A stretch of 64,000 nucleotides of DNA from DATFVA01 sp963743325 (GCA_963743325.1 CAVUOZ010000011.1:1-64000); one strand, 5' to 3'; counted from the stretch's first letter, positions 31,684 through 41,941 are shown. Numbers and translations are program-made. Notes: generated by a model not told the origin, from the sequence alone.

Positions 31684-34113
31684 TTATTTTCTTCGCTTAT
31701 TTTCACCCGAAAAAAGCGAATCTTCTTTATTCCCCGATTTCTCCTGAAGTCCTTCAAGTTCCCGGTCCTTATTACGGCGAAGGCTGTCTTTTACCTGCGG
31801 AAAATCATTCTTCAGAGTATCTATACCCCTGTCGCCGGATTTTATATCAGGTCCATCGATTTTTTCGGGAGGTGCATTCTTTATTGATTTTAGTGTATCC
31901 TCCTGCTGGGATTTATTTCCCAGAGAATCCACCCGGGCAAGAGAATCAAGTTTCAGTGTTTCAATCTTTTTAAGTGAATCTTCACGTGCCTTAGCTATAC
32001 GCTTCTGTTCCTGATTATAAAGATTTACTTTTTGAGAAATTTTATTTGCGTAAACAGTTGTCGGGTATTTCAGTTTGAGCGAATCATATAAGGCAGCAGC
32101 GGAATCAAGTTTATCAAGTTTATTCTCAAGTATCCACCCGGACGCATAAAGAGCTTTTGGCGCAAGAGGTGAATTCGGATATTCATTATAAATAACTTTG
32201 AACTTTACTAAAGAAGAATCGTAGCTATCGCTAAACATTTCTTTTTCGGCAGAAGCATAAATATCCACCGCAGGGTCAAAATTCAAATCCAGTAACGGTT
32301 TACCAAGTTTATTAGCAGCAGCATTTACTATACTCTGATCAGGATACTCATTATAAATGACATTGAAGAGACTATCCGCCCTTACAGAATCATTTTTAGT
32401 AAGATAATAACTGCCGAGCGCATACAGTGTTCGTGATGTATAATTTGGACCAGGGTTTGAACCAAGGATATCCGTGTAGTACACATAAGCAGAATCAGGT
32501 ATATTAAATTCAGTAAAGAACAGGTTCCCAAGTTCAAATTTCTCCTTCAAAATCAGCGCCTTCAATGAATCGAGAGGCAGGTCAGGTTTTTTCGGGGCTT
32601 CTTTACCATGCATCAGTTCCTTCACCCTTTTTTCAAAGTTAGGAGATGTTATGGATGAGAACATCTGGTTCTTTTGTTTCAGACTGTCAATCGGATTAAC
32701 TATCACTGTATCAGGAACGGTAATTTTCTTCCCGAACGTATCATATACTATGTTTCCGAACCGATCAAGGCTGTCTCTCTGGACAACTGTTGTATCTATT
32801 TTCAGCCCGGTTGTATCCTGAACAAAGAGAGCGGAATCCATTTTTGCTTTTACCTCAGCGAATTCCTGTTCGGCTATAACCTGTTCTTCAATATCCTTTC
32901 TTTCCTGGAAATATTTCGATGAATCGCTGGTATATTGTTCCGGATTCTCTGCATAATATCTTTTTTCCTGGTTATCTTTTAAAGAATTTCTCAATTCCAG
33001 ATATTTCTTAAATAGCTGTGCTTTCTGGCGGGAATTCGTCAAGTACTCCTGAGGAGCAGCAGAAGCTGCGGCATGGGTATAATAAGTATTTGCACTGTCA
33101 AAGTTCTGGTAGTGAATTTCAAAGATTTGCCCAAGCTCATACCTTGCCATCCCTGCATTTATAGAAGTTTTATATGTCGTATCAACCTTTACAAGTACAT
33201 TCACAGCTTCATCGTACTGGTTCAGCTTTACAAGTGATTTACCTTTTTCCAGGTTAATTTCATCAAAATGGTCAGAATATTTATCCTGTGAGCTCATCCC
33301 GTCAAATACGTCAAGAGCTTCGTCATTATGATCTGCCTGCCGTAAAGCTTTACCAAGTTCCAGCCTTGCCGCGTATTGTGTATCGTATGAAGGTGAATAA
33401 TCAAATACTTTTTTGAAAGCTGTTATTGCATTCTCAAGGTCATTCACCTTTTCGTATAATTTACCCAGTTCAAATTCTATTTCAGCATTTATTTCATCAT
33501 TATCTGACTGCTTGAGGTACTCATTGGATGCAGTGATTGCTGCCGGGTAATCTTCCTGTGCGATTTTATATTTAATCTCTTCAAGAAATGCCTCTGTTAC
33601 GAAATCCTCCTCGCCCTCTTCAATAGATTTATTTTTTACCGTTTCAAGCATGGTCAGACCATCATCATACTCTTTCAGCCTCATCTGGGTTTTACCAACC
33701 CATAGTTCAGTCTCAAGTATCAAATTACTTTCCGGCCGGGTAGCAATAAGTTCCTGGAATTTCCTGAGAGCTTTCAGATAGTTTTTCTGATAATAAAATG
33801 ATTTTCCGAGCATCAGAAGTGCATCATCCACATAAGCGGATTCTGAATGGAACTGGAGAATAGTAGAGCATTTATCTATTACTTTTGAAAGCTGCTGATT
33901 GACATTCCCTGCAGCAACAGGTTCCTCGGTTGAGAATATATCTTTCCTTTGAGTCTGGACTGCCTCTTCCGCATCCTCAAAAATATCTTTAGCATCATAG
34001 TATACGTTAAAATAGGTTGTAAAGTCCTGCCATACGCCGCACCCGTTAAAGGAGATGCCTCCTGATAACAGAAGGAGAACAAATAATCCGGGATTAAATC
34101 TTTTGAAATGCAT
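31684..34113 (-). CDS. Large TPR lipoprotein, SprE/PorW-like
   Basis: The 809-residue protein has a lipoprotein signal peptide with lipobox SFNGC (Cys25), followed by TTYFNVYYDA, a segment resembling the start of mature SprE/PorW proteins of the type IX secretion/gliding system. Tetratricopeptide-like repeats fill residues about 85-385 and 545-700; a linker rich in Asp, Lys and Thr lies between, and the C-terminal 120 residues are highly charged and probably disordered. T9SS cargo is encoded elsewhere in the window, which supports the assignment. It is 45 bp after glnB and directly precedes mtgA. Alternative: a generic YbgF/BamD-like TPR lipoprotein. Confidence 0.65.
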   Translation of the reverse strand: MHFKRFNPGLFVLLLLSGGISFNGCGVWQDFTTYFNVYYDAKDIFEDAEEAVQTQRKDIFSTEEPVAAGNVNQQLSKVIDKCSTILQFHSESAYVDDALLMLGKSFYYQKNYLKALRKFQELIATRPESNLILETELWVGKTQMRLKEYDDGLTMLETVKNKSIEEGEEDFVTEAFLEEIKYKIAQEDYPAAITASNEYLKQSDNDEINAEIEFELGKLYEKVNDLENAITAFKKVFDYSPSYDTQYAARLELGKALRQADHNDEALDVFDGMSSQDKYSDHFDEINLEKGKSLVKLNQYDEAVNVLVKVDTTYKTSINAGMARYELGQIFEIHYQNFDSANTYYTHAAASAAPQEYLTNSRQKAQLFKKYLELRNSLKDNQEKRYYAENPEQYTSDSSKYFQERKDIEEQVIAEQEFAEVKAKMDSALFVQDTTGLKIDTTVVQRDSLDRFGNIVYDTFGKKITVPDTVIVNPIDSLKQKNQMFSSITSPNFEKRVKELMHGKEAPKKPDLPLDSLKALILKEKFELGNLFFTEFNIPDSAYVYYTDILGSNPGPNYTSRTLYALGSYYLTKNDSVRADSLFNVIYNEYPDQSIVNAAANKLGKPLLDLNFDPAVDIYASAEKEMFSDSYDSSLVKFKVIYNEYPNSPLAPKALYASGWILENKLDKLDSAAALYDSLKLKYPTTVYANKISQKVNLYNQEQKRIAKAREDSLKKIETLKLDSLARVDSLGNKSQQEDTLKSIKNAPPEKIDGPDIKSGDRGIDTLKNDFPQVKDSLRRNKDRELEGLQEKSGNKEDSLFSGENKRRK

Positions 34114-34158
34114 AATTCAAGCTAAAAAAGAATAAAAAAAAGTAAAAGGTAAAAGATT

Positions 34159-34497
34159 TTACAAGGCTTCTTTACCGGATTCTTCTGTTCTGATCCTGAT
34201 TACATCCTGCACATCGTAAATAAAGATTTTTCCATCCCCAACCTGTCCTGTTTTCGCTGTACGGAGAATTGCCTCAATAACTTTTTCGGCTTTCTCCTGT
34301 TCTACGATAACTTCGATTTTGATCTTGGGAATGAATTCTATCCGGTACTCACTTCCCCTGTATGTTTCCGTATGCCCTTTCTGCCTGCCGTAGCCGCGCA
34401 CCTCGGTTATGGTTAAACCCCTGACACCTTCTTCAACCAGAGCTTCTTTAACCTCATCCAGTTTAAAGGGACGAATAATTGCTTCAATTTTTTTCAT
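34159..34497 (-). CDS. glnB: Nitrogen regulatory protein P-II
   Basis: A 112-residue trimeric signal protein sensing 2-oxoglutarate and ATP/ADP. The T-loop is intact with GYGRQKGHTETYRGSEY ending in Y51, the uridylylation site, and the B- and C-loops are seen as KTGQVGDGKIFI and RIRTEE. It starts 14 bp after the secA stop, so it is transcribed with secA, not with amtB or glnA as is usual. GlnE, a classic P-II-controlled enzyme, is encoded at 39108..41939. No glnD is in the window. Confidence 0.95.
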   Translation of the reverse strand: MKKIEAIIRPFKLDEVKEALVEEGVRGLTITEVRGYGRQKGHTETYRGSEYRIEFIPKIKIEVIVEQEKAEKVIEAILRTAKTGQVGDGKIFIYDVQDVIRIRTEESGKEAL

Positions 34498-34510
34498 TTA
34501 GAAGCCCTTT

Positions 34511-37500
34511 TTATTTACCGTGACAATGTTTGTATTTTTTTCCGCTGCCACAGGGACAGGGATCATTTCTTCCTACTTTATCTGCAACCTGCACCGGCTG
34601 AGGCTTGCCGCCCTGCTCAGGTGATGATTGTCCGGCTCTGCTTGCAGATGATGCAAGTCCGATATTAATAGCACTCTGTTTGCTTTCAGTTACCCTGGCA
34701 GGTTGGCGTCTTCTCCTGTTCTGAACTTCATCCGGAGCCTGCGGGAAGAATTTGAATGCGAATGACACAACTTCATTTCTTATATCTTCGAGAAGTGCAA
34801 CAAACAGTTTGAAAGCCTCGCCTTTATATTCAATTAAAGGATCCTTCTGACCGTAGGCACGGAGTCCTATACCTTCTTTCAGATCATCCATTTCCCTCAG
34901 GTGTTCTTTCCATTTCTGATCGATCACGCTCAGCATTGCATAGCGTTCCAGTCTCGCCATCAGGTCTGAGCCGATTATTTCTTCTTTTTTCTTATAAAAA
35001 GTACGCGCATTTTCCATTATACGGTCTTTAATGCCTTCTTTACCAAGTGTTTCAAATTCAGTTGGTTCAAGCTTTACTTCAACAAGGAGATTCTGAAGAA
35101 TTTCCTCCCTTATAATTTCTGCCTGTACCTCATCAAAATTCTGATCTACTACTTCTGTTACAAACTCATCGAGGTAATCGAATATTTCGCTCTTCAGTCT
35201 GTCGCCTGCCAGTGCTCTCTGGCGACGGGTATAGATTACTTCTCTCTGCTGGTTCATTGTATCGTCGTATTCGAGCAGTCTTTTTCTGATTGCGAAGTTA
35301 TTCTCTTCGACTTTCTTCTGGGCTCTTTCGACTGATTTTGTAATGAGCGGATGCTGAATCACTTCTCCTTCTTTAATACCTATCCTTCCCATAACAGCAG
35401 AAATCCTGTCGCTGCCGAATAAGCGCATAAGGTCATCTTCAAGAGATAGAAAGAATTTGGAAGTACCGGGATCACCCTGTCTTCCCGAGCGCCCTCTTAG
35501 CTGGCGGTCAATTCGTCTTGATTCATGTCTTTCAGTTCCAAGAATGAATAACCCGCCGCGGTCTTTCACTCCCGCTCCAAGTTTAATATCGGTACCGCGA
35601 CCGGCCATATTGGTAGCTATTGTAACTGCACCTATTTCTCCGGCATGGGCAACAATTTCTGCTTCACGCTGATGCTGTTTCGCATTCAATACATTGTGAG
35701 GAATACCTTTTCTCTTTAACATCCTTGAAATTGTTTCGGATACTTCAACTGAAGTTGTACCGACGAGAACGGGTCTTCCCTCTTTTCTCAAATCTTCTAT
35801 TTTATCAATTACTGCATTATATTTTTCACGTTTTGTTCTGAAGATTGCATCATCCTGGTCATCCCTTACAACTATTCTATTTGTTGGAACAACAGTTACT
35901 TCGAGTTTATATATCTGGAAGAATTCACCCTCTTCGGTTTCAGCAGTACCGGTCATTCCGGCAAGTTTGTTATACATCCTGAAATAATTCTGCAGAGTAA
36001 TTGTAGCAAGAGTCTGACTGTCGCGTTCAACTTTCACATTTTCTTTTGCTTCAATCGCCTGATGTAGACCATCAGAATATCTTCTGCCAGGAAGAACACG
36101 TCCTGTGAATTCATCTACGATTGCAATTTTTCCATCCTCGGTAACGACATATTCATCATCTTTTTCAAATAGTGTATATGCCTTTAAAAGCTGATGAATT
36201 GTATGAATCCTGTCGCTGCTTTCGGAATAATTATGATAAAGTATATCCTTTTGTCTTATTTTTTCTTCTGGAGAAACTGACTCATCATTTTCAAGCTTGC
36301 TTATTTCAGTTCCCAGGTCAGGCAGAATAAAAAAGTTTTTCTCCATTCCGCTTCCTTTAGCCAGCTCTTCTCTGCCTTTTTCTGTTAGATCAATAGTATT
36401 GTTCTTTTCATCGATAACAAAATAAAGCTCATCATCGATTATATGCATGTTCTTCGCTTTTTCCCTGAGGAATTCCATTTCCGTTGACTGCTTAAGTTTT
36501 TTATATGCAGGTTCACTTAAAAGCTTTGCAAGCCTGCTGTGTTTGGGTAAGCCTCTGCTTGCACGGAGCAACTGGACCCCTGCTTCAGTCAGGCTACCTT
36601 TCCCATTGCCGTCTTCGGTTAAGTTAGCTTCAGCATCCTGCACAATTTTCGAAACGAGATTCGACTGCAACCTGTATAATTTCTCAACCTTAGGCTTCAT
36701 CTCACTGAACCTTTGATCGTCAACCTCAACAGCTCCTGAAATTATAAGCGGGGTTCTGGCTTCATCTATTAAAACAGAGTCAACTTCATCGACTATTGCA
36801 TAATTATGCGGCCGCTGTACCTGGTATTCCTTGTCGATTGACATATTATCACGCAGGTAGTCAAATCCGAATTCATTATTTGTTCCATAGGTGATATCGC
36901 AGGCATACTGTTCTTTTCTTTGTTCGGAATTCATTGTATTCAGAATACACCCGACTGTAAGCCCATGAAATCTGAATATTTCACCCATCCATTCGCTGTC
37001 ACGTTTTGCAAGATAATCGTTAACAGTAACCAGGTGAACACCTCGTCCCGTAAGGGCATTCAGGTACATTGGCAGAGTTGCCACAAGAGTTTTACCTTCA
37101 CCAGTAGCCATTTCTGCAATTTTTCCCTGGTGAAGGACAACACCTCCCATAAGCTGAACATCATACGGAACCATATCCCAGGTAATTTTATTGCCTGCAA
37201 CCGTCCACGATTGACCCAACAATCTTTCACAGGTTATTTTAATTACCGCAAATGCTTCAGGAAGCAGCTGGTCAAGTATTTCTTCGTATTTATCATTAAG
37301 CTCCTCCTCGAGTGCATCAAGACTGTCATAAGCAGCATTTCGATCAAAATCTTCATCTGATTGTAATCTTGTCCTTATCTCATCAATTTTACCTCGTGTT
37401 TCAGCAGTATATTCCTGAATTTTTGTCCTAAATTCCGGTGTTTTAGCCTTTATTTCCTCGTCAGAAAGACCTTTTAATTTATCATATTCCTGGTTTATTT

Positions 37501-37576
37501 CATCCGCAATAGGCGATAATATTTTTACATCCTTCGTGTGTTTATCACCAAAGACTTTCTTAATAATATTTAGCAT
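34511..37576 (-). CDS. secA: Preprotein translocase ATPase SecA
   Basis: The motor that drives secretory proteins through SecYEG. The 1021-residue protein has Walker A MATGEGKT (156-163), YGTNNEFGFDYLRDNM, DEVDSVLIDEARTPLIISG, the MTGTAETE and GTDIKLG motifs, and the C-terminal zinc site CPCGSGKKYKHCHG. It is about 120 residues longer than E. coli SecA owing to an insertion in the first nucleotide domain region (about 300-390), as in other Bacteroidota/Chlorobi SecA proteins. It heads a run with glnB, the SprE-like lipoprotein, mtgA and the AlbA_2 gene. Confidence 0.97.
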   Translation of the reverse strand: MLNIIKKVFGDKHTKDVKILSPIADEINQEYDKLKGLSDEEIKAKTPEFRTKIQEYTAETRGKIDEIRTRLQSDEDFDRNAAYDSLDALEEELNDKYEEILDQLLPEAFAVIKITCERLLGQSWTVAGNKITWDMVPYDVQLMGGVVLHQGKIAEMATGEGKTLVATLPMYLNALTGRGVHLVTVNDYLAKRDSEWMGEIFRFHGLTVGCILNTMNSEQRKEQYACDITYGTNNEFGFDYLRDNMSIDKEYQVQRPHNYAIVDEVDSVLIDEARTPLIISGAVEVDDQRFSEMKPKVEKLYRLQSNLVSKIVQDAEANLTEDGNGKGSLTEAGVQLLRASRGLPKHSRLAKLLSEPAYKKLKQSTEMEFLREKAKNMHIIDDELYFVIDEKNNTIDLTEKGREELAKGSGMEKNFFILPDLGTEISKLENDESVSPEEKIRQKDILYHNYSESSDRIHTIHQLLKAYTLFEKDDEYVVTEDGKIAIVDEFTGRVLPGRRYSDGLHQAIEAKENVKVERDSQTLATITLQNYFRMYNKLAGMTGTAETEEGEFFQIYKLEVTVVPTNRIVVRDDQDDAIFRTKREKYNAVIDKIEDLRKEGRPVLVGTTSVEVSETISRMLKRKGIPHNVLNAKQHQREAEIVAHAGEIGAVTIATNMAGRGTDIKLGAGVKDRGGLFILGTERHESRRIDRQLRGRSGRQGDPGTSKFFLSLEDDLMRLFGSDRISAVMGRIGIKEGEVIQHPLITKSVERAQKKVEENNFAIRKRLLEYDDTMNQQREVIYTRRQRALAGDRLKSEIFDYLDEFVTEVVDQNFDEVQAEIIREEILQNLLVEVKLEPTEFETLGKEGIKDRIMENARTFYKKKEEIIGSDLMARLERYAMLSVIDQKWKEHLREMDDLKEGIGLRAYGQKDPLIEYKGEAFKLFVALLEDIRNEVVSFAFKFFPQAPDEVQNRRRRQPARVTESKQSAINIGLASSASRAGQSSPEQGGKPQPVQVADKVGRNDPCPCGSGKKYKHCHGK

Positions 37577-37767
37577 TTATGCATTTTCTCCGTTGGTATT
37601 GAACATCAAAATTAAACATTGGATGTTTGAATTGCAATTTAGGAAGCTCCCCCTATCCATCGAATTCCCGGGTAAAGTTCCTGTGATAGAAATACTTAGA
37701 ACAAGCCGTAGAGTTTCCAGTCAGTTTTTCATAACACAATCCGGAAATCACATGTGATTTTGAAAGG

Positions 37768-37795
37768 TTGACTATCTGTTCATCTTTTGTATTAT
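37768..37795 (+). promoter_or_regulatory. Sigma-70-like promoter for the gene at 37859
   Basis: TTGACT (37768-37773), 16 bases, then TATTAT (37790-37795). Transcription would begin near 37802, leaving a leader of about 55 bases. The divergent secA start is at 37576; no clear minus-strand promoter was identified in the gap. Confidence 0.5.
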
Positions 37796-37858
37796 AGCGG
37801 GTGAGAAATTTTTCTCATAAATATAATTTATTTATAATCATATATGAAAGGTATGCAT

Positions 37859-38251
37859 ATGCTAAAGACTAGTTTGTGCAGGGTAGTTGGTTCTGTATTG
37901 ATTGCATTTATTCTCACATTGGGAGCCAATTTATACGCGCAGAGTGATGAAATGAGCAAGACTAATGACTCTTATAAGCAGAATGCTGAAAAATGGACAA
38001 CCCAGTTAAACCAAAAAGTAACCCTGACAGATGATCAGCAGACAAAAATCGAAGGAATACTTGTCGACTATCAAGGTGCAAAAGCAAGTGCAGATATGAA
38101 AAGCCTGGATCAACTCCAGACGACCTATAACACCAAAATCGAATCTGTATTAAATGACAATCAAAAGACAATGTACAAAGACTATAGCAAGGAATGGTGG
38201 AGCGGCATATCCAAACCCGCAACTATATCCACCGAAAAGAATAAATACTAG
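37859..38251 (+). CDS. Small periplasmic protein, Spy/CpxP-like in plan
   Basis: The preferred start is ATG 37859, with GAAAGG seven bases upstream; ATGs at 37844 and 37853 are in frame. The 130-residue protein has a signal peptide ending ANLYAQ, followed by an all-helical, charged domain with VTLTDDQQTKIEGILVDYQ (as VTLTDDQQTKIE) and VLNDNQKTMYKDY. 'LTxDQ...I' and 'LNDxQK' repeats recall LTXXQ-motif periplasmic proteins of the Spy/CpxP type, which act as stress chaperones; sequence similarity is only pattern-level. A terminator-like hairpin follows the stop. Confidence 0.65.
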   Translation: MLKTSLCRVVGSVLIAFILTLGANLYAQSDEMSKTNDSYKQNAEKWTTQLNQKVTLTDDQQTKIEGILVDYQGAKASADMKSLDQLQTTYNTKIESVLNDNQKTMYKDYSKEWWSGISKPATISTEKNKY

Positions 38252-38269
38252 TATTTATTAGCCTGTCTG

Positions 38270-38305
38270 ATAAAGCATACCAGGTTATATCCGGGTATGC
38301 TTTAT
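38270..38305 (+). terminator. Intrinsic terminator-like hairpin
   Basis: Arms ATAAAGCATACC (38270-38281) and GGGTATGCTTTAT (38293-38305) form a long stem followed by TTGTTTT on the plus strand. It lies between the periplasmic protein gene and the convergent SDR gene. Confidence 0.7.
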
Positions 38306-38310
38306 TTGTT

Positions 38311-39003
38311 TTAAAAAGGATTTGTCGCCCACACCATAAACTCAGGAATAAATCCCCTGTCATCCATCTCAAGAGAAGAAACAATTGCGTATGCGATTTC
38401 CTCACTTCTCAGCCTGTTACTAACTTCTTCAGTTTCTCTGCCTCCGAATGAGGTTCTTACTTCACTGGGGTTTATGCACATTACTCTGACATTAAATTTC
38501 CTCAGTTCTGCCTGCCAGCATAATGTCAATCCCCGTAAAGCAAATTTGGATGATGCATAAACAGAACCTCCTGCATAGCCTTTGACACCGGCCGTAGAAC
38601 CAATATTTATGATGTTTCCATATCTCTGTTTCTTAAATATTTCAGCAGCTTTTTGTGACATTAATGCTGCACCAAACACATTCACCGAGAAAACCTTTTC
38701 AAAATCATCCCATTTTAATCTGTCTACCTCACCACCGCCGGCAATACCTGCATTGTTTATCAGGCAGTCGAGTCTACCAAATTTCTTAAAAAAGGAATCG
38801 TAAGTTTTCTCAATATCGCCGGGTTTTGATACATCTGTATTTATAGGATATGCACCGATTTCCTCTGCTGTTTTTTCCAGTCTCTGTTTTCCTCTCGCAG
38901 TAATTGCTGCTTTCCCTCCTTTTTCAATGATCATTTTCGCCGCAGCTCTTCCAATGCCTGAACTACCGCCGGTTATCAGAAATGTTGAATCTTTAATCTG
39001 CAT
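38311..39003 (-). CDS. SDR family oxidoreductase
   Basis: The 230-residue classical short-chain dehydrogenase has the nucleotide motif TGGSSGIG near residues 11-18, NNAG in the fourth strand region, and the catalytic Ser-Tyr-Lys set in NIGSTAG and VYASSKFALRG. TARGKQRL after the second strand, with Arg, suggests NADP(H) preference. Substrate unknown. GGAGG lies just before ATG 39003. It is divergent from glnE. Confidence 0.88.
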   Translation of the reverse strand: MQIKDSTFLITGGSSGIGRAAAKMIIEKGGKAAITARGKQRLEKTAEEIGAYPINTDVSKPGDIEKTYDSFFKKFGRLDCLINNAGIAGGGEVDRLKWDDFEKVFSVNVFGAALMSQKAAEIFKKQRYGNIINIGSTAGVKGYAGGSVYASSKFALRGLTLCWQAELRKFNVRVMCINPSEVRTSFGGRETEEVSNRLRSEEIAYAIVSSLEMDDRGFIPEFMVWATNPF

Positions 39004-39107
39004 GTAATCCTCCTTTAATCTTTGTCGAATGTAAAATTTAATAAAATAAAATTCTGCATTGAGTAATATATTTATAATTTAATAAATGACTTCAATGTTT
39101 TAGATTA

Positions 39108-41939
39108 GTGAATAAAATAATCAATTTTAATTTGTCAGTAAGAAAGATAAAAATATTGTCGGAAGATTTTGTTCACAGGATTGTAGAATTTTCCGGCGGT
39201 TACTTTAAGGAAGATGAACTGTCAAATCTATTTTTCCTAATAGAAAACGAAGCCAAGAGTCAATTTTTTACTCATTCATCGGAATCAAATTTATTGAGGT
39301 TTATTTCAGGTACATATGATAAGCTTTCTTTTCTCTCAGACTGTCTTAAATATCCCCATTATATCGAGCTATTAATCAGTATTACCTCAAACAGCAATTA
39401 TCTGACAGATATAATTGTAAGGAATCCTGAATATTTTTATTTAATTGCCAATCCTTCTAATCTGGAAAAATCAGTTGACGAAAAGGAATACCCTGAATCA
39501 GTTGCTGCAGCATGTCTGGTTTTTAATTCTTTTGGTTCAAAGCTGAATGCCCTCAGGAGATTTAAGAGAAAGGAGATACTTAGAATCGGGGCCAGGGATA
39601 TCTTCCTGAAAAAGGATATGGAAGAAATAACCCGTGAATTAAGTTATCTCGCCAAAGCCATTGCCGCGGAATTATTTAGCTTGTGCTACAAATCTATTCT
39701 GGGTAAATATCATTTAGATTTATCAAAAAAAAGATTCTGTCTCGTTTCGCTTGGAAAACTCGGGGGAAATGAGCTTAATTACAGCTCTGACATTGATTTA
39801 ATCATCTTTTATGATCAAAATGAAATCCTTTCAAATAAAAAAGAATTTCAGGAAATACTAACGGAAGCAGCCCTGCTTTTTATTGAATCGGCTTCCTCCT
39901 TGACGGAAAACGGATATATTTACAGGGTTGATTTCCGTTTAAGGCCTGATGGTAAAAATTCCCCTCTCTGTCGCCAGATAAATGATTATCTTATCTATTA
40001 CGAGAGCCGCGGTGAGGACTGGGAAAGGCAGATGCTAATCAAATCTGATTTCATTTCCGGAAGTTATGAGCTCTTTGAAAAATTCAAAAAATATCTTACT
40101 CCGTTTATCTTTCCTGTTTCCTTCAAAACATCTCCTGTCGAACAGATCAGGAAATTAAAGTCAAACATTGAAAAGAATCTGAAGGATGAAGCAAATATTA
40201 AGCTTGTCCCGGGCGGGATAAGAGATATTGAATTTTCAGTTCAGGCTTTACAATTAATCAACGGCGGAAGAATTGAGTCTCTGCGAACAGGCAACACAAT
40301 AGCAGCTTTAAGGGAACTGCAGAATAATAACCTGCTTACCATCAATGAAACTAAAATATTAATGAAGGCATACAAATTTTACAGGAAGATCGAACACTAC
40401 CTTCAGTTAATGAATGACACACAAACTCATTTGATCCCTTCTAAAGGTGAACTGCTTGATAGGTTAAGTCATTACCTGGTGTTTCCTAATGTTAAAAGTT
40501 TTCTTCAAGAAGTTGATGTAAACAGAAAACAGGTCTTAAAAATTTATAGGTCCGTTACGGGCAAAAATGAAGCGGGAATCGCTGACACAATTATTTCAGA
40601 TATCAAATTTTCCAAACCCCGGACAGCAGAAAGGGATATGGTCTATCTTAAAGAGGGAAAGGGACTCCTTGGCAATAAAGAATTTGATAAACAGTCAATT
40701 GAAGCATTTGATAAAATCAGCGGTCCTCTTATTAAGTTTCTTAAAAATTCAGATGATCCGGATATTGTCTTAAATAATTTTGCAAGAGTAATAACGCAGG
40801 CTAAATTTCCATCAATCTGGTATGATGAATTCCGCGATAATAATTTCTTCAAAGCATTTCTGACTATTTGTGAATTTTCGCAATCAACCGTGGATCTTTT
40901 TTCTGAGGACAAAACACTTAGAGAAATTTTCCTCTCAAAAAGAATATTCGGCAAAGTGTCCATTAGGGAGGATATAACTTATAAAGAATTTATTTTTTTA
41001 CTGACTGCTCAATTCACACTCGGATTTATTAAACCAGAGAAGGTTTCGACATTATTGTCAGGTTATTTTGAGAAAAGAATTAAAGATATTTCATCACCGC
41101 TTAATGAAAATCCGGATCTTTATAACCATTATTTGATAGGTGCAATGGGAAGCATGGGATCAGGGGAGATGACTTTTGCTTCAGATATCGATTTAATATT
41201 TATCACAGATAACCTTAAGGATCATTCTTCAGAACAAAAAATATTTATGGAATTCTTAAATAAGCTCAGAGAAGAGTTCAAACCAGTGGCTGTTGACTGC
41301 CGACTTAGACCCGAAGGTAAGAGTGGACTGCTCGTCTGGGATGTTAATTCTTATGTCAATTATATTATATCAAGAGCAAGAATATGGGAACTTCAGGCTT
41401 TAACCAAGCTCCGGTTTATTGCAGGAAATAAAAAAATTTTTAACACGATAACCAGGGCGGTTATTAAAAGGATAACGAACGAAAAACCTGATCGTATTAA
41501 GTCTGAGTTAATGGAGATGAGAAAGAAGATGCTTCCTGCTGCAGGCGGATTTACAGGGATGCTTAACATTAAGAAAAACAGCGGAGGTATTACAGATATT
41601 GAATTTATTTTACAATATTTCATACTTTGCAATCCACATTTATTTCAAAAATTCAGGGCTAAGAATATTAAGGCTATTATTAAAGGATTGGTTAGACTGA
41701 ATCCGGAAACTGGAAACCCTTTAAGTCAATTGGTTATGAATCACCAATTTCTTAAGTCGCTGATTCTACTTAATCAGAATATATTTCACCAGAGCAGTTC
41801 TATAATTATCAAGGATGAATTTAAGTTCGCAAAACTTGCGAAGCGAATGGGATACAAATCTGAATTGAGTCTTGAAAAGAAATTACATCAGGTTATGAAA
41901 GATACTTCCTATTTATTCACAAAATTTTACGGTAAATAA
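39108..41939 (+). CDS. glnE: Glutamine synthetase adenylyltransferase/deadenylase
   Basis: Controls glutamine synthetase by adding or removing AMP in response to P-II. The 943-residue protein has two nucleotidyltransferase domains: GKLGGNELNYSSDIDL at 216-231 with RVDFRLRPDGK, and GSMGSGEMTFASDIDL near 680-695 with VDCRLRPEGKSG. Each is followed by a helical PII-uridylyl-removing-like region. The start GTG 39108 has only a weak ribosome binding site. DUF2723 follows after 2 bp. Presence together with glnB in this window points to adenylylation control of GlnA in this organism. Confidence 0.94.
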   Translation: MNKIINFNLSVRKIKILSEDFVHRIVEFSGGYFKEDELSNLFFLIENEAKSQFFTHSSESNLLRFISGTYDKLSFLSDCLKYPHYIELLISITSNSNYLTDIIVRNPEYFYLIANPSNLEKSVDEKEYPESVAAACLVFNSFGSKLNALRRFKRKEILRIGARDIFLKKDMEEITRELSYLAKAIAAELFSLCYKSILGKYHLDLSKKRFCLVSLGKLGGNELNYSSDIDLIIFYDQNEILSNKKEFQEILTEAALLFIESASSLTENGYIYRVDFRLRPDGKNSPLCRQINDYLIYYESRGEDWERQMLIKSDFISGSYELFEKFKKYLTPFIFPVSFKTSPVEQIRKLKSNIEKNLKDEANIKLVPGGIRDIEFSVQALQLINGGRIESLRTGNTIAALRELQNNNLLTINETKILMKAYKFYRKIEHYLQLMNDTQTHLIPSKGELLDRLSHYLVFPNVKSFLQEVDVNRKQVLKIYRSVTGKNEAGIADTIISDIKFSKPRTAERDMVYLKEGKGLLGNKEFDKQSIEAFDKISGPLIKFLKNSDDPDIVLNNFARVITQAKFPSIWYDEFRDNNFFKAFLTICEFSQSTVDLFSEDKTLREIFLSKRIFGKVSIREDITYKEFIFLLTAQFTLGFIKPEKVSTLLSGYFEKRIKDISSPLNENPDLYNHYLIGAMGSMGSGEMTFASDIDLIFITDNLKDHSSEQKIFMEFLNKLREEFKPVAVDCRLRPEGKSGLLVWDVNSYVNYIISRARIWELQALTKLRFIAGNKKIFNTITRAVIKRITNEKPDRIKSELMEMRKKMLPAAGGFTGMLNIKKNSGGITDIEFILQYFILCNPHLFQKFRAKNIKAIIKGLVRLNPETGNPLSQLVMNHQFLKSLILLNQNIFHQSSSIIIKDEFKFAKLAKRMGYKSELSLEKKLHQVMKDTSYLFTKFYGK

Positions 41940-41941
41940 AT

